In this document: piece by piece, positions 51,871 to 59,768 of the stretch
Position numbering within the stretch: position 1 is the stretch's first letter
Layout of the letters: each line of letters starts with the position of its first letter
Source: Poriferisodalis sp965215815
GTDB taxonomy: Bacteria > Actinomycetota > Acidimicrobiia > Acidimicrobiales > Poriferisodalaceae
Direction: 5' to 3'
NCBI RefSeq assembly: GCF_965215815.1
Contig: NZ_CBDCEO010000012.1
Span: 868,001 to 932,000, forward strand
DNA length: 64,000 bases
Notes under the pieces: model-generated
The model's input: only the letters and a program-made list of their open reading frames with translations
The model's database searches: none
What the model was told of the DNA's origin: nothing
Program-made: the position numbers and the translations under genes

Positions 51871-52631
51871 ACCCAGCACCGATCGACGAGGTCGTCGACC
51901 TGTTGCGCACCCTGCGCCTGCCCCACATGCGCGCCGCAGCACCGGAGTTGTTGGCCACCGCCAAAGCACAACGCTGGGAACCGGCCGAAGCAATGCGCGC
52001 ACTGCTCACCGAGGAGCTCGCCGGCCGTCAAGCATCCTCAATCCGAGCCCGGCGCAAAGCGGCCGGGTTCCCCACCGGCAAGACCTTCGACGCCTGGGAC
52101 GGAACCGTCAGCTCGATCCCGGCGCCGACCCAGCGGGCGCTGCGCACCCTCGAATGGATCCACCGCCACGAGAACCTCGTCGCGTGCGGACCATCAGGCA
52201 CCGCCAAGACCCACTTCCTTGAAGCGCTCGGCCAGGCCGCCGTCGATGCCGGCCACAAAGTGTCCTGGTTCAGTCTCGAGCACCTCGGCGCGCTCGTGCG
52301 CCGCCACAGCGCCGACGACACCGCCGCCAAAGCGATCCGGCGGATCATGCGCGCCGACGTCATCGTGATCGACGACATCGGCCTGCTCCCCGTCGCCACC
52401 GAGACCGCCGAAGCGCTCTACCGCGTCGTCGACGCTGCCTATGAGAAACACTCCATCGCCTTGTCGAGCAACCTTCACCCCGCCGGGTTCGACGAACTCA
52501 TGCCCAAGACCATCGCAAACGCCACCGTCGACCGGCTCCTGCACCACGCCCACATCGTCATGACCGCCGGCGACAGCATCCGCCTCACCCAAGCCACCGC
52601 CGGCAAGGGGGTGACGCCACTGACCAACTGA
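51867..52631 (+). CDS. istB: IS21 helper ATPase IstB
   Basis: DnaC-like AAA+ ATPase of 254 residues that chooses the target and activates IstA. Walker A CGPSGTAKTHFLEAL, Walker B DVIVIDDIGLLPV, sensor 1-like SIALSSNLHP and Arg-finger region TVDRLLHHAHIV are in place. The ATG at 51867 overlaps the istA stop. Confidence 0.92.
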   Translation: MNPAPIDEVVDLLRTLRLPHMRAAAPELLATAKAQRWEPAEAMRALLTEELAGRQASSIRARRKAAGFPTGKTFDAWDGTVSSIPAPTQRALRTLEWIHRHENLVACGPSGTAKTHFLEALGQAAVDAGHKVSWFSLEHLGALVRRHSADDTAAKAIRRIMRADVIVIDDIGLLPVATETAEALYRVVDAAYEKHSIALSSNLHPAGFDELMPKTIANATVDRLLHHAHIVMTAGDSIRLTQATAGKGVTPLTN

Positions 52632-52787
52632 GCTACGGGCACAACACCTGGCCACCACCGGGCAGTTCTGTTGGCCACCAACGGGCAGTTCTACTGTCCG
52701 CCACTGGGCAGATCCCACTGGCCATTGACACCGGCGCAGAACGGGCGCGAGACTTTGCGTACTAGCAGTGAACCCAAGACGATTGAT

Positions 52788-52856
52788 GGGAACAATTAGG
52801 GAACTGACGCCGAGAATTGCCTCTGGCCAGCAACTATCCGTTCCCCTTAGCCCCTC
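52788..52856 (+). other. Internal att-like site of the island
   Basis: TTCCCCTTAGC at 52841-52851 followed by CCCTC matches the island core in 14 of 16 bases. GGGAAC at 52788-52793 and 52799-52804, 11 bp apart, stands 53 bp before the core; attR at the island end has the same pair at 59769-59774 and 59780-59785, also 53 bp before its core. So this is a second right-end-type site, probably the remnant of an independent integration. The surrounding 52731-53295 gap has no gene. Confidence 0.7.
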
Positions 52857-53100
52857 GCCCGAAGTAGTGATTCGCGAGCGGCGAGCCCTTGGTGAGCCCT
52901 GTTGTTCGCCGTGACCGAATTGTGGCCTCGGTTCCTCGTGCAGCCGGACATCAGTGGGCCGCACCACGCGGAACTCTCAGGAACGCTGCCTTGTACGGGC
53001 TGTTGGTCGGATGATCGCACCTGAGGATTCGCTATTGCGATCAGCACCGCAAGCATTCACACGGGCGATCCACACTGGAAAATCAAGACTGTGCTTCTCA

Positions 53101-53142
53101 ACCTAAGAACCATTGTCAACAGTCGAACAGCAGCCGAGGGAG
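53101..53142 (+). repeat. Left direct repeat flanking the TA cassette
   Basis: 42 bp beginning ACCTAAGA and containing CCATTGTCAAC and AGCCG; about 36 of 42 positions are identical to 54383-54424, in the same orientation. The two copies bracket the antitoxin and toxin genes at 53296-54349 and nothing else, suggesting a cassette that was inserted or can be lost as a unit. Confidence 0.65.
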
Positions 53143-53295
53143 TCAGCGCCTCGAAGCGGAATCCGTGCTCCTCGGCAGCGTCTGAGACCGGCCTGCAGTC
53201 GACCACGTCCGCGCATGCGGCCGCATTCTCGCGCCCGTGAGCCAGCAGAACGAGCTGCCGCGCTGCCCGGCTCGGCTCGCAGTTACGATTCGACT

Positions 53296-53757
53296 GTGAC
53301 CGAGGTCCCCAGCGTGACGACAGTGCAGCCTCCCGAGAGGCTTCTGCGCGCCTGCCACCTGCCCGCTTTGATCGCGGATGACGACGGGCGTGGCCGTGTC
53401 GTCGCGCTCCGCCAGTTCGTCAAGGACTGGGCAGCGTCCGATGACGTTCGGTGCCGCCGCATGGTCGCCGACGCTCCGCTACCGCACCGTCCCTGGCATC
53501 GGCTCGGACCGCGTCGTTTCGATCTCGCCAGAATCGCTGCGGTAGTGGACGGGCTGTGCGAACGCGACAATCTGAGCCCTCCCGCGTGGGTGGCGTCCCA
53601 CCGAGCCGATCGGCCCGTGTCGCTGACCCAGCAGCGGCTCGCTGCGACCAAATGGAACGCATGGGTCCGCTCGGTCGCGCCGCCGGCATGCGAGCGGCAC
53701 AACGTCTGGTTCGTGCCGACCGCTCTCGACGACTACCGGGTGCATGGCTTCCGCTGA
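53296..53757 (+). CDS. Antitoxin-like protein of a nucleotidyltransferase TA pair
   Basis: 153 residues, the complete-operon member of the three-copy family in this window. LPALIADDDGRGRVVALRQF, VKDWAASDDVRCRRMV, RRFDLARIAAVVDGLCERDN, and the shared end PPACERHNVWF ... DDYRVHGFR. The GTG at 53296 gives the same length as the copy at 43579. Its last 14 bases overlap the toxin start, the usual coupling of TA pairs. Direct role as antitoxin is inferred from order and from orphan copies elsewhere. Confidence 0.68.
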   Translation: MTEVPSVTTVQPPERLLRACHLPALIADDDGRGRVVALRQFVKDWAASDDVRCRRMVADAPLPHRPWHRLGPRRFDLARIAAVVDGLCERDNLSPPAWVASHRADRPVSLTQQRLAATKWNAWVRSVAPPACERHNVWFVPTALDDYRVHGFR

Positions 53758-54349
53758 TCGCCGCACCACAGCGGTGGAGTCCCTGTTCGCCGCACCACAG
53801 ATGCTGCGGTACTTCGCGGAGCTCGACGAGCTGCTCACCCAAAGCGGCGTTGTCGACCAGCTCCATCTTCACATTGCCGGCGGCGCCGTCATCGCCACCA
53901 AATCGGATTCGAGACTCACAGCCGACGTCGACGTCATCTCCGAAGGCATGACCGATCGGCTGCGTCGCTCCGTCGAGGAAATCAGCCGCCGCCATCGCGG
54001 CCTGCGAGCGGACTGGCTCAACGACGGCGCCAAGCTCAAACGTGTCAACCTCCCGATCGAGCCCGAGCGCATCTACACCGGCCACAGTCTCGTCATCGAC
54101 TCCGCAGGCGACCGCTACGTCCTGGCCATGAAGCTCGTGAGCGGACGGCCGATCGACGAAGCAGACTGCGAAATCCTCATCCGAGGGCTCGGCATCCGCA
54201 CCGAGACCGAGCTGCTCGACCTGCTCACCCAAGCCGTGCCCGCTCATCTCCACACACCCGCCATGGGCTACTTCGCCGCCGACAGGCTCGACAGCGCCTA
54301 CCCCAGCCGGCGAAGCCAGCGACGATCGAGCAGCGGACCGTCGCTGTAG
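53744..54349 (+). CDS. Nucleotidyltransferase-fold toxin (DUF6036/AbiEii-like)
   Basis: 201 residues. LHLHIAGGAVIATKSDSRLTADVDVIS has the GG...DxD nucleotidyltransferase signature; ALAMKLVSGRPIDEADCEIL has the following K and (R)xxD motif, as in DUF6036-like toxins. About 25 C-terminal residues are disordered. Starts at an ATG inside the antitoxin gene. It is more distant from the AbiEii-type toxin at 35710 but shares the fold. Confidence 0.74.
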   Translation: MASADRRTTAVESLFAAPQMLRYFAELDELLTQSGVVDQLHLHIAGGAVIATKSDSRLTADVDVISEGMTDRLRRSVEEISRRHRGLRADWLNDGAKLKRVNLPIEPERIYTGHSLVIDSAGDRYVLAMKLVSGRPIDEADCEILIRGLGIRTETELLDLLTQAVPAHLHTPAMGYFAADRLDSAYPSRRSQRRSSSGPSL

Positions 54350-54382
54350 CCCGACTCAGCCCGCCCCGACCTGCGCGACTCG

Positions 54383-54424
54383 ACCTAAGATCCATTGTCA
54401 ACTGTCGAAACACAGCCGGGGGAG
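54383..54424 (+). repeat. Right direct repeat flanking the TA cassette
   Basis: Partner of 53101-53142 (six mismatches in 42). It starts 33 bp after the toxin stop. Because both copies point the same way, recombination between them would delete the TA pair. Confidence 0.65.
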
Positions 54425-54451
54425 CGGCGAGTCCGTCGGCCCGGCAGGGCC

Positions 54452-55444
54452 TCAGATTTTCGCGAGAGTTGCGGGCACCCGCTCTCTCTTGCGCGTGACG
54501 CGACAGCCTGCTGCGGCGTCGTACACGGCTTGGGCCTCCGGATGGACTAGCAGCATCATCGGCAACGGCAGGATGACCATCGCCATGAGTGTTTGTGCCT
54601 CGGTCGAGCCTGTTCGTTCCGTGAGAAACGTCGCGAGCCAGACGGCTGCGCCGGTGGCCAGAAACGCCGTCGCTCGCGAGACAGGCCAAATCGCAGCTCG
54701 GAACCCTCTGATTCCTGGGACACTGCGGAGGCGAAGCCCGCAGGCCCGCTTGCCGATCGATCCCCTGGCGTATCCCCAAAAACACTCGTACACGACCAGA
54801 ACCAGCAGCGCACCCAGGAATTCCCGACCGCCCTCGATTCCGAGATTCGGGACGTATCGGCTCCACCAGTCCGTCAGCACGAGAAACGATCCTCCCACTC
54901 CAACAAGCACGAGGTCGATACAGCGCGCCAGGCAACGCCTCCATAAGTACCCGTCGTCATCCTCCAGACTCCATACCACTGTTTCGGTCGCCATCTCGAC
55001 GAGTCGCTCTCGACGGAGTGCAGTGCTGATGGCAGCGATGTTCAAAGGCAGCGCGACAGTCGCGAGAGGTCTCGCCACGAGATGCGCGACTCGGAATTCA
55101 GCGTCGTTTGCCGCGATCGAGGCGCACGCCACCGCTACGAGCAGTAGACCTGCCCAGAGCATTCCTGACGCGATTCGATCTGTTCGCTTTCCAGAGCCCG
55201 TGCGAATGCCCTCCGGGTCCCTTGTCGGGTTCGAGTGCACACGGCTCAGTGCCCACAGGTCGACAGAGACCACAAAGGCCGCCACGGCCAGGTATCCCGC
55301 TTCGCCGAATATGCCCAGCACGAAGAAGGACACAAACGTCACAGCGAGGCCCGGCCACCCCACCGCGTGCGCGAAGCTGCTCGCCCTATATCCGGCGAAG
55401 CCGTAGGTCGGAATGGACCGCACGACTCTCGGACTCTCGTTCAC
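54452..55444 (-). CDS. RDD-domain membrane protein
   Basis: 330 residues. The N-terminal half has about four membrane helices (PGLAVTFVSFFVLGIFG, GYLAVAAFVVSVDLWAL, SGMLWAGLLLVAVACAS); the C-terminal half is an RDD domain: RRCLARCIDLVLVGVGG (Arg and Asp), GSIGKRACGLRLRSV and VYDAAAGCRV. RDD proteins are membrane proteins of unclear function, some transporting ions or modifying others. The GTG at 55444 follows GGGGAGGGG. It is the last gene of a small minus-strand group with two very short genes. Confidence 0.75.
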   Translation of the reverse strand: MNESPRVVRSIPTYGFAGYRASSFAHAVGWPGLAVTFVSFFVLGIFGEAGYLAVAAFVVSVDLWALSRVHSNPTRDPEGIRTGSGKRTDRIASGMLWAGLLLVAVACASIAANDAEFRVAHLVARPLATVALPLNIAAISTALRRERLVEMATETVVWSLEDDDGYLWRRCLARCIDLVLVGVGGSFLVLTDWWSRYVPNLGIEGGREFLGALLVLVVYECFWGYARGSIGKRACGLRLRSVPGIRGFRAAIWPVSRATAFLATGAAVWLATFLTERTGSTEAQTLMAMVILPLPMMLLVHPEAQAVYDAAAGCRVTRKRERVPATLAKI

Positions 55445-55460
55445 CGCGCCCCTCCCCGGC

Positions 55461-55592
55461 TCAACCCACTCGGGCACACTGTTTACAGTCGAGGTCCGGG
55501 CACCAACCTGCATAGAGAATGAATTCCTCCTCCGCGTCGAAGGTCTCATCGTCGATTCGCGGCCATTGCTTGACGCTCACGGTGGTACCCAT
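55461..55592 (-). CDS. Very small protein, 43 aa
   Basis: MGTTVSVKQWPRIDDETFDAEEEFIL followed by GWCPDLDCKQCARVG in the same frame (given in two parts). The C-terminal CPDLDCKQC could bind a metal. The ATG overlaps the preceding stop as TGATG and the RDD gene begins 16 bases after its end, so the three may be translated together. Too short to classify. Confidence 0.42.
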   Translation of the reverse strand: MGTTVSVKQWPRIDDETFDAEEEFILYAGWCPDLDCKQCARVG

Positions 55593-55735
55593 CACCCACA
55601 ATTCTGCCCAGTCTCGCTGTCGAGCCATGCGTGTACGTCGGGGTCGACGTCCGTGTCTTCGAACCATATCGAGGGGGTGTCGTAGGAATGCAGCTCGACG
55701 ATGGCGGGTCGCGTTGTGTCGCATACTGGGCGCAT
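55592..55735 (-). CDS. Very small protein, 47 aa
   Basis: MRPVCDTTRPAIVELHSYD, then IWFEDTDVDPDVHAWLDSE; acidic and protein-like. Its stop overlaps the next start (TGATG). The ATG at 55735 shares bases with the opposite ATG at 55734, so promoters of the two opposite genes would have to lie inside each other; its start may therefore be elsewhere. Function unknown. Confidence 0.38.
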   Translation of the reverse strand: MRPVCDTTRPAIVELHSYDTPSIWFEDTDVDPDVHAWLDSETGQNCG

Positions 55736-56027
55736 GAGCGGCACGGCGGAGTCATGGATCGTGATGGACAGCAACGGGCTCTACATCACGGGCCGCTCCT
55801 TCACGCACCGGTTCCTTTTCCGGGAGTCCCAGGGCGAATGCTGGGACCCTTACGAGGAACACTCTGGTGTCCCGAAGGACTGCTACCGCGAGTGGTGGGA
55901 CCACGACGAAGCCAAAGTGTTCACGTCGCTGGACGAAGCACACAGAATCGCCAAACTCGCGACCGAAGCAGACCCAAGCGGCGCCATGTGGCACCCTCAG
56001 CCCACTACACGAGCAGGCGTCCGCTGA
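55734..56027 (+). CDS. Hypothetical protein, 97 aa
   Basis: Soluble acidic protein: MSGTAESWIVMDSNGLYITG, RFLFRESQGECWDPYEEH, DCYREWWDHDEAKVFTSLDEAHRIAK. No family recognised. Coding character is good. Start at the ATG at 55734 preceded only weakly by a ribosome site. Confidence 0.5.
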   Translation: MSGTAESWIVMDSNGLYITGRSFTHRFLFRESQGECWDPYEEHSGVPKDCYREWWDHDEAKVFTSLDEAHRIAKLATEADPSGAMWHPQPTTRAGVR

Positions 56028-56499
56028 CCTGACAGCGCCATGCATCGAGCACTGCGGGCACGGAGGATGGTTCTAGCGCTCGCATTGCCCGATCGACAGT
56101 CCTGAACCGCTGACCGAAGGTCGTCGCCCGGGACCTTCGCCGCCATCACCGTCGCTTACGTCCACACAGCACACATCCATCACCCCGACACCCAAAGCAG
56201 CCCCGGCGACACACCCTGGTGGATTCAGACCCGCCAGGACGCCGGCACCGCACCAGCCGCCCGCCGCCGAGCCAACCACTTCGGAACCATCTCCAGCTAG
56301 CGCTCCTCGACGGCACGCTGACGTGTCTGACCGGCTATGCCATCGTGTCGGTGCTCCTCAGATCAGCGGTGTTGTGCTGCCTAGATCACCGCCGGCCTGG
56401 CGCCCTAGACAGCCACTGTCGCTCTCCGCGGACCGCGAGGACTATCTGGGCAATTCAGCCATACTCGGCTCGGCATTCCCCGACCCTGGAGGCTCCAAC
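56028..56499. other. Gap with a start-less coding relic
   Basis: A plus-strand frame from about 56106 to 56300 reads FAAITVAYVHTAHIHHP and DTPWWIQTRQDAG, ending in TAG, and looks like the end of a protein, but has no start codon and is preceded by a stop. I consider it a relic of unknown origin. The remainder up to the next gene shows only a ribosome site near 56487. Confidence 0.3.
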
Positions 56500-57039
56500 A
56501 TGACCAGCGACAAGGAAGCCGCGCGCCGTGCAAGCGCCGCGGACATCTCTGCTACCAGAGCATTCTCGCAGGCGCTTCGCTACCTCAGCGCCGTCGAACT
56601 CGCCGACCTTGCTGATGAACTGATCGCCGAAGCCGAGCGGAGCGAACGCGCGGCTGAACGAGTTGCCGAAGACGCCCCCGACGACGAAACCGCGCAAGGG
56701 GCGCGCTCGCTCGGGCAGCGTCTCGCGTTCAGCAACCGAAAACTCAGCTTCATGGCCCGGCACCGCGACATCGTGTGCAGCGATCCTGACGAGGAAACCG
56801 AGAACTACGGCCTGTTCTGCGCGCAATGCGCAGCGGCGCTCAACTCAGCTAGCGAGCACTGCTCTCGGTGCGGTACGAGTGACTACGTGTTCGCGGTCGA
56901 CGCTGACCGGCACGGCTTTCCCGTCATAGCCACAAAGCCGACACGCGAGGAAGCGGATCGCTCCCTCCAAGACCTCCGCAATGCACTCCAATCCGGAGCG
57001 ATCGATCCCTCAGCGCCCATTGGGGAGATCTTTCGCTAG
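56500..57039 (+). CDS. Hypothetical protein with zinc-ribbon, 179 aa
   Basis: N-terminal helical part (SATRAFSQALRYLSAVELADLADEL, given here only to mark the helix) and a zinc ribbon FCAQCAAALNSASEHCSRCG (C-x2-C ... C-x2-C, about residues 108-127), then an acidic C terminus with TREEADRSLQDLRNAL. No family recognised; could be a DNA- or RNA-binding or scaffold protein. Good SD (CTGGAGG) before the ATG at 56500. Confidence 0.6.
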   Translation: MTSDKEAARRASAADISATRAFSQALRYLSAVELADLADELIAEAERSERAAERVAEDAPDDETAQGARSLGQRLAFSNRKLSFMARHRDIVCSDPDEETENYGLFCAQCAAALNSASEHCSRCGTSDYVFAVDADRHGFPVIATKPTREEADRSLQDLRNALQSGAIDPSAPIGEIFR

Positions 57040-57180
57040 CACTATGCGTGCCGGAGCGGTCCAGCCCCTCGATCGCCGCGTTGTCGGTTCCTAGGTGGGT
57101 TTCGCGCCTCGTGTCTTGGCCCAGGAGCATTCCTGCTCCGCTGCGTGAGGCCATGTCGCGGAGGCCGGTATCCTCGGCGT

Positions 57181-58155
57181 ATGGGCGCGCCGACTCTTGC
57201 TGACGCTCGACGAGCGGCCGATGAGATTCTCGGCGCCGGTGTCGGCACGGTGCTGCTGTTTGGGTCCTTGGCGCGTGGCGAGCCACGGGACGGCAGCGAT
57301 ATCGATCTAATCGCCATTTACGACGATCTCGACTACAGCGAACGCCAAGCTCGGCGTTGCGATTTGGAAGCTCAGGCACGCCGCGCTGCGGGATGCCGGG
57401 TCGATGTGCTGGTCACGGACGCGCCAGAGTGGGTTCGGCGCACCACGGCGGTGCCGTGCTCGCTGGAAGCGCGCATCGCCCGAGACGCAGTCCGGCTGGC
57501 TGACGCAGCCCAGCACGACACCATCGACTGGGACAAGGAGATCGGGATGCCGGACAACCCCACAGCTGAGATGCAGACCCGTTTCGCCGATTTCGCCAGC
57601 GCCGTGCAGCGCTTGCAACTCCACTTGTCCCCGGAAAAGCGAGAACTCGACGCTGCTGCTGCGTCGAAGCAGGCCGATCTGGCAGCACGAGAAGACGACC
57701 GGTTCGCCTTGGCCTGCCAGGCGGCGCACCTCGTCGTGGAGACCGCCGCCAAGACCACCTACGTCACCACGCTCGGCACCGCGCCGCCCCGTAGTCACGA
57801 AATCCTCGAGCTGCTGGAGGACCAGCCCGGCACCATTCGCACCACGTTTGTCAGCCACTGCCGTGACCTCGACATCGAGCAGTTCGATAAGTGGTCCGAA
57901 GCCGGCAGGTACCGCGAAGCCCGTCCGGTGCAGCGTTACGACGATACCTACCTGCGTCGGCATGTTTCGGCGGCGAACCGCATCGCCGAGTTCGTCGACG
58001 ACCACTGCAGCGATCTCGGTTTCGACCCCGGCATGATCCGCCGCTTCCGCGAAGACCTCCACGACAACATCGCCGCCCTCGATGGGTCTCTCCGCGCAGT
58101 CCCAGAGCGCCCGACTCGTCACCAAGGACGACCCGGCCGAGGACTCGGTCTATGA
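57181..58155 (+). CDS. Minimal nucleotidyltransferase with HEPN-like C-terminal domain, copy 2
   Basis: 324 residues, paralogue of 28842-29738. The MNT motif is canonical: VLLFGSLARGEPRDGSDIDLIAIYDD. The C-terminal half has the HEPN-like pattern ALACQAAHLVVETAAKTTYVTTLG ... HEILELLED. So antitoxin-like and toxin-like domains occur in one chain, as in copy 1. The ATG at 57181 begins MGAPTLADARRAADEIL; the stop overlaps the next gene as ATGA, so a third small component exists here. Confidence 0.77.
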   Translation: MGAPTLADARRAADEILGAGVGTVLLFGSLARGEPRDGSDIDLIAIYDDLDYSERQARRCDLEAQARRAAGCRVDVLVTDAPEWVRRTTAVPCSLEARIARDAVRLADAAQHDTIDWDKEIGMPDNPTAEMQTRFADFASAVQRLQLHLSPEKRELDAAAASKQADLAAREDDRFALACQAAHLVVETAAKTTYVTTLGTAPPRSHEILELLEDQPGTIRTTFVSHCRDLDIEQFDKWSEAGRYREARPVQRYDDTYLRRHVSAANRIAEFVDDHCSDLGFDPGMIRRFREDLHDNIAALDGSLRAVPERPTRHQGRPGRGLGL

Positions 58156-58376
58156 GGCCTGCCGAGGACTTCGACGCCGTTCTCCACGACGTGCAGAGCC
58201 GCGGCTTCCTCCCCGCCCATGACGGCCCGGACCGCGACGCACCATCTCGCCGCTACGTGCCCGCCGATCCGCTGCCGATGACGGCGAAGGAATTCGACGA
58301 TCTGGTCCTCGACGTGCGAAGCCGAGGCTTCTCGCTGGGCGGTCCGCTCGGCGACTCGTCGACCGCCCCGCGCTAG
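58152..58376 (+). CDS. Small protein with two repeated motifs, coupled to the MNT gene
   Basis: 74 residues with an internal duplication: EDFDAVLHDVQSRGFLP (about residue 5) and KEFDDLVLDVRSRGFSL (about 46). The shared (E)FDxxxxDVxSRGF pattern could be two copies of a short recognition helix. It is translationally coupled (ATGA) to the preceding MNT-HEPN gene and so is probably a subunit or regulator of it. No known family. Confidence 0.55.
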   Translation: MRPAEDFDAVLHDVQSRGFLPAHDGPDRDAPSRRYVPADPLPMTAKEFDDLVLDVRSRGFSLGGPLGDSSTAPR

Positions 58377-58456
58377 CCCGGCAGCTGTCGCTCGCGCGGC
58401 TTGGCTACGAAGGCATCAGACGCTTCGGAGCCTGCGCTCCTCATTCGTTGGCGGCC

Positions 58457-59389
58457 TCACGATGCGTGCTCGTCGAGCACAGCTGCGACTGTTTCCGCTG
58501 ACGGATTCACGTAGCGGTCGAGCGTGCGCAGCGACGCGTGCCTGGAGATGGCTCGCAGGATGGTGGCGTCGACGCCGGACTCCGCAAGGTGGGGGAGCCT
58601 GGAATGTCGCAACTGATGCAAAGTCCGGCCCCTCGATGCCGTCTTGAAGATCTCAGATGCCCGGTTGTAGCTCAGCCTGGGGCGACCGGTGAGGGCGCAC
58701 ACGTCGCGTGCGGACGGTCCCCGCAGCTTTCGGCTCGACAGGAACACCGGACCGGACTCGCGTCGCAGGTGATGCCAGCGCAGCACTGCGGGGAACACGC
58801 GTGCGGTGTCGGTGGACCACTGGATCGTCTCGACGCCGCCGCCCTTGCCGATCACCGTGGCGCGCTTCTTCGCGAAGTCGATGTCCTCGATGTTCAAGTT
58901 CAGAACCTCACGCGCCCGGGCGGCACTGTCGTACAGCAGCCGCCACAGCACCCGGTCCCGCACCAGGTGGTCACGGTGCTCGAACAGCGCCTGCAGCTCG
59001 TCGAGCGGGATCGGCCGCCCCTGCCGCTCGGACCGGGCACTGCGGGGCTGGCGGCGACGCCGGATGCCTGCCGCCGGCGACGCTTCGAGGATGCCGATCT
59101 CCGCGGCCCAGCCGAACATCGCCGAGATCGCCGCCAGGTGCCGGTTCACGGTCGCCGGCGCCCGCCCGGCGTACCGTTCGCGCAGGTGCCGCTCGATCGT
59201 GGCCCTCCCGATGCTGTCCAGGCGACGGTGGCCGACGTCGTCGGCGAAGGCCTCCAGGGACGCCCGGTAGGCGCGCGGGGTGTTCTCCGAGAGGTCCACG
59301 GCGGCCAAGAAATCGTCCACCAGGTCGAGAAGCGTCGTCTCAGAGCGCCGCTGAAGGCCCAGTTCGATGATGTCGCCCACCCCAGCCAC
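58457..59389 (-). CDS. XerC/D-type tyrosine recombinase near the right end
   Basis: 310 residues. N-terminal core-binding SAM-like domain (LVDDFLAAVDLSENTPRAYRASLEAF), then catalytic Arg in DSAARAREVLNL, Lys in VIGKGGG, HQLRHS, SRHAS and Tyr in RTLDRYVNPS. All catalytic positions are kept. It is of a different type from the left-end integrase and is transcribed towards the inside of the island. It may have brought in the 7-kb segment B or resolve dimers; inference. Confidence 0.88.
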   Translation of the reverse strand: MAGVGDIIELGLQRRSETTLLDLVDDFLAAVDLSENTPRAYRASLEAFADDVGHRRLDSIGRATIERHLRERYAGRAPATVNRHLAAISAMFGWAAEIGILEASPAAGIRRRRQPRSARSERQGRPIPLDELQALFEHRDHLVRDRVLWRLLYDSAARAREVLNLNIEDIDFAKKRATVIGKGGGVETIQWSTDTARVFPAVLRWHHLRRESGPVFLSSRKLRGPSARDVCALTGRPRLSYNRASEIFKTASRGRTLHQLRHSRLPHLAESGVDATILRAISRHASLRTLDRYVNPSAETVAAVLDEHAS

Positions 59390-59768
59390 GCCCGACAGTC
59401 GCAGATAACGCGCAGAAACACCCTAGCGGACGCCCCCGCAGCTGCAGGGGTTCCCGGCTGCGTGGCCACGCATAGTCGGAGACAATGGGGCATTATCCCG
59501 TGTGGACGAATACGTCAGCTGGGACGGCGTGCGTCAATGATCCTCGCCCGGCGGGGCCGCGCCAGCATCACCGGAATCACCTCCTGGGGGCTCCGCCGAT
59601 CCGGCGAACAGGGCCGATCGATTCCGCTTCAAGTGGTTTCGCCGACGGCATCGGGCACCCTCACCGGAGCTGGCCAGGCGTCGAGTATCAAACACGGTGG
59701 CCAACAAACTCAGACTGGCGGAGTTCGCCGATTGGGTCACATGAGGGACCCACCAGCCAATGCCCAAA

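Larger units (their letters stand above)
50193..52730 (+). mobile_element. Intact IS21-family insertion sequence
   Basis: 2538 bp carrying istA and istB. Ends start TGTC (50193) and end GACA (52730); the terminal ~30 bp are imperfect inverted repeats sharing CTGCCCAGTGGCGG, and further inside both ends have repeats of the GGCCAAC..ACTGCCC type, as is usual for IS21 multiple terminal repeats. CCGGCG occurs directly before (50187-50192) and after (52731-52736), a 6-bp target duplication. Both genes look complete, so it could still move. Confidence 0.9.
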
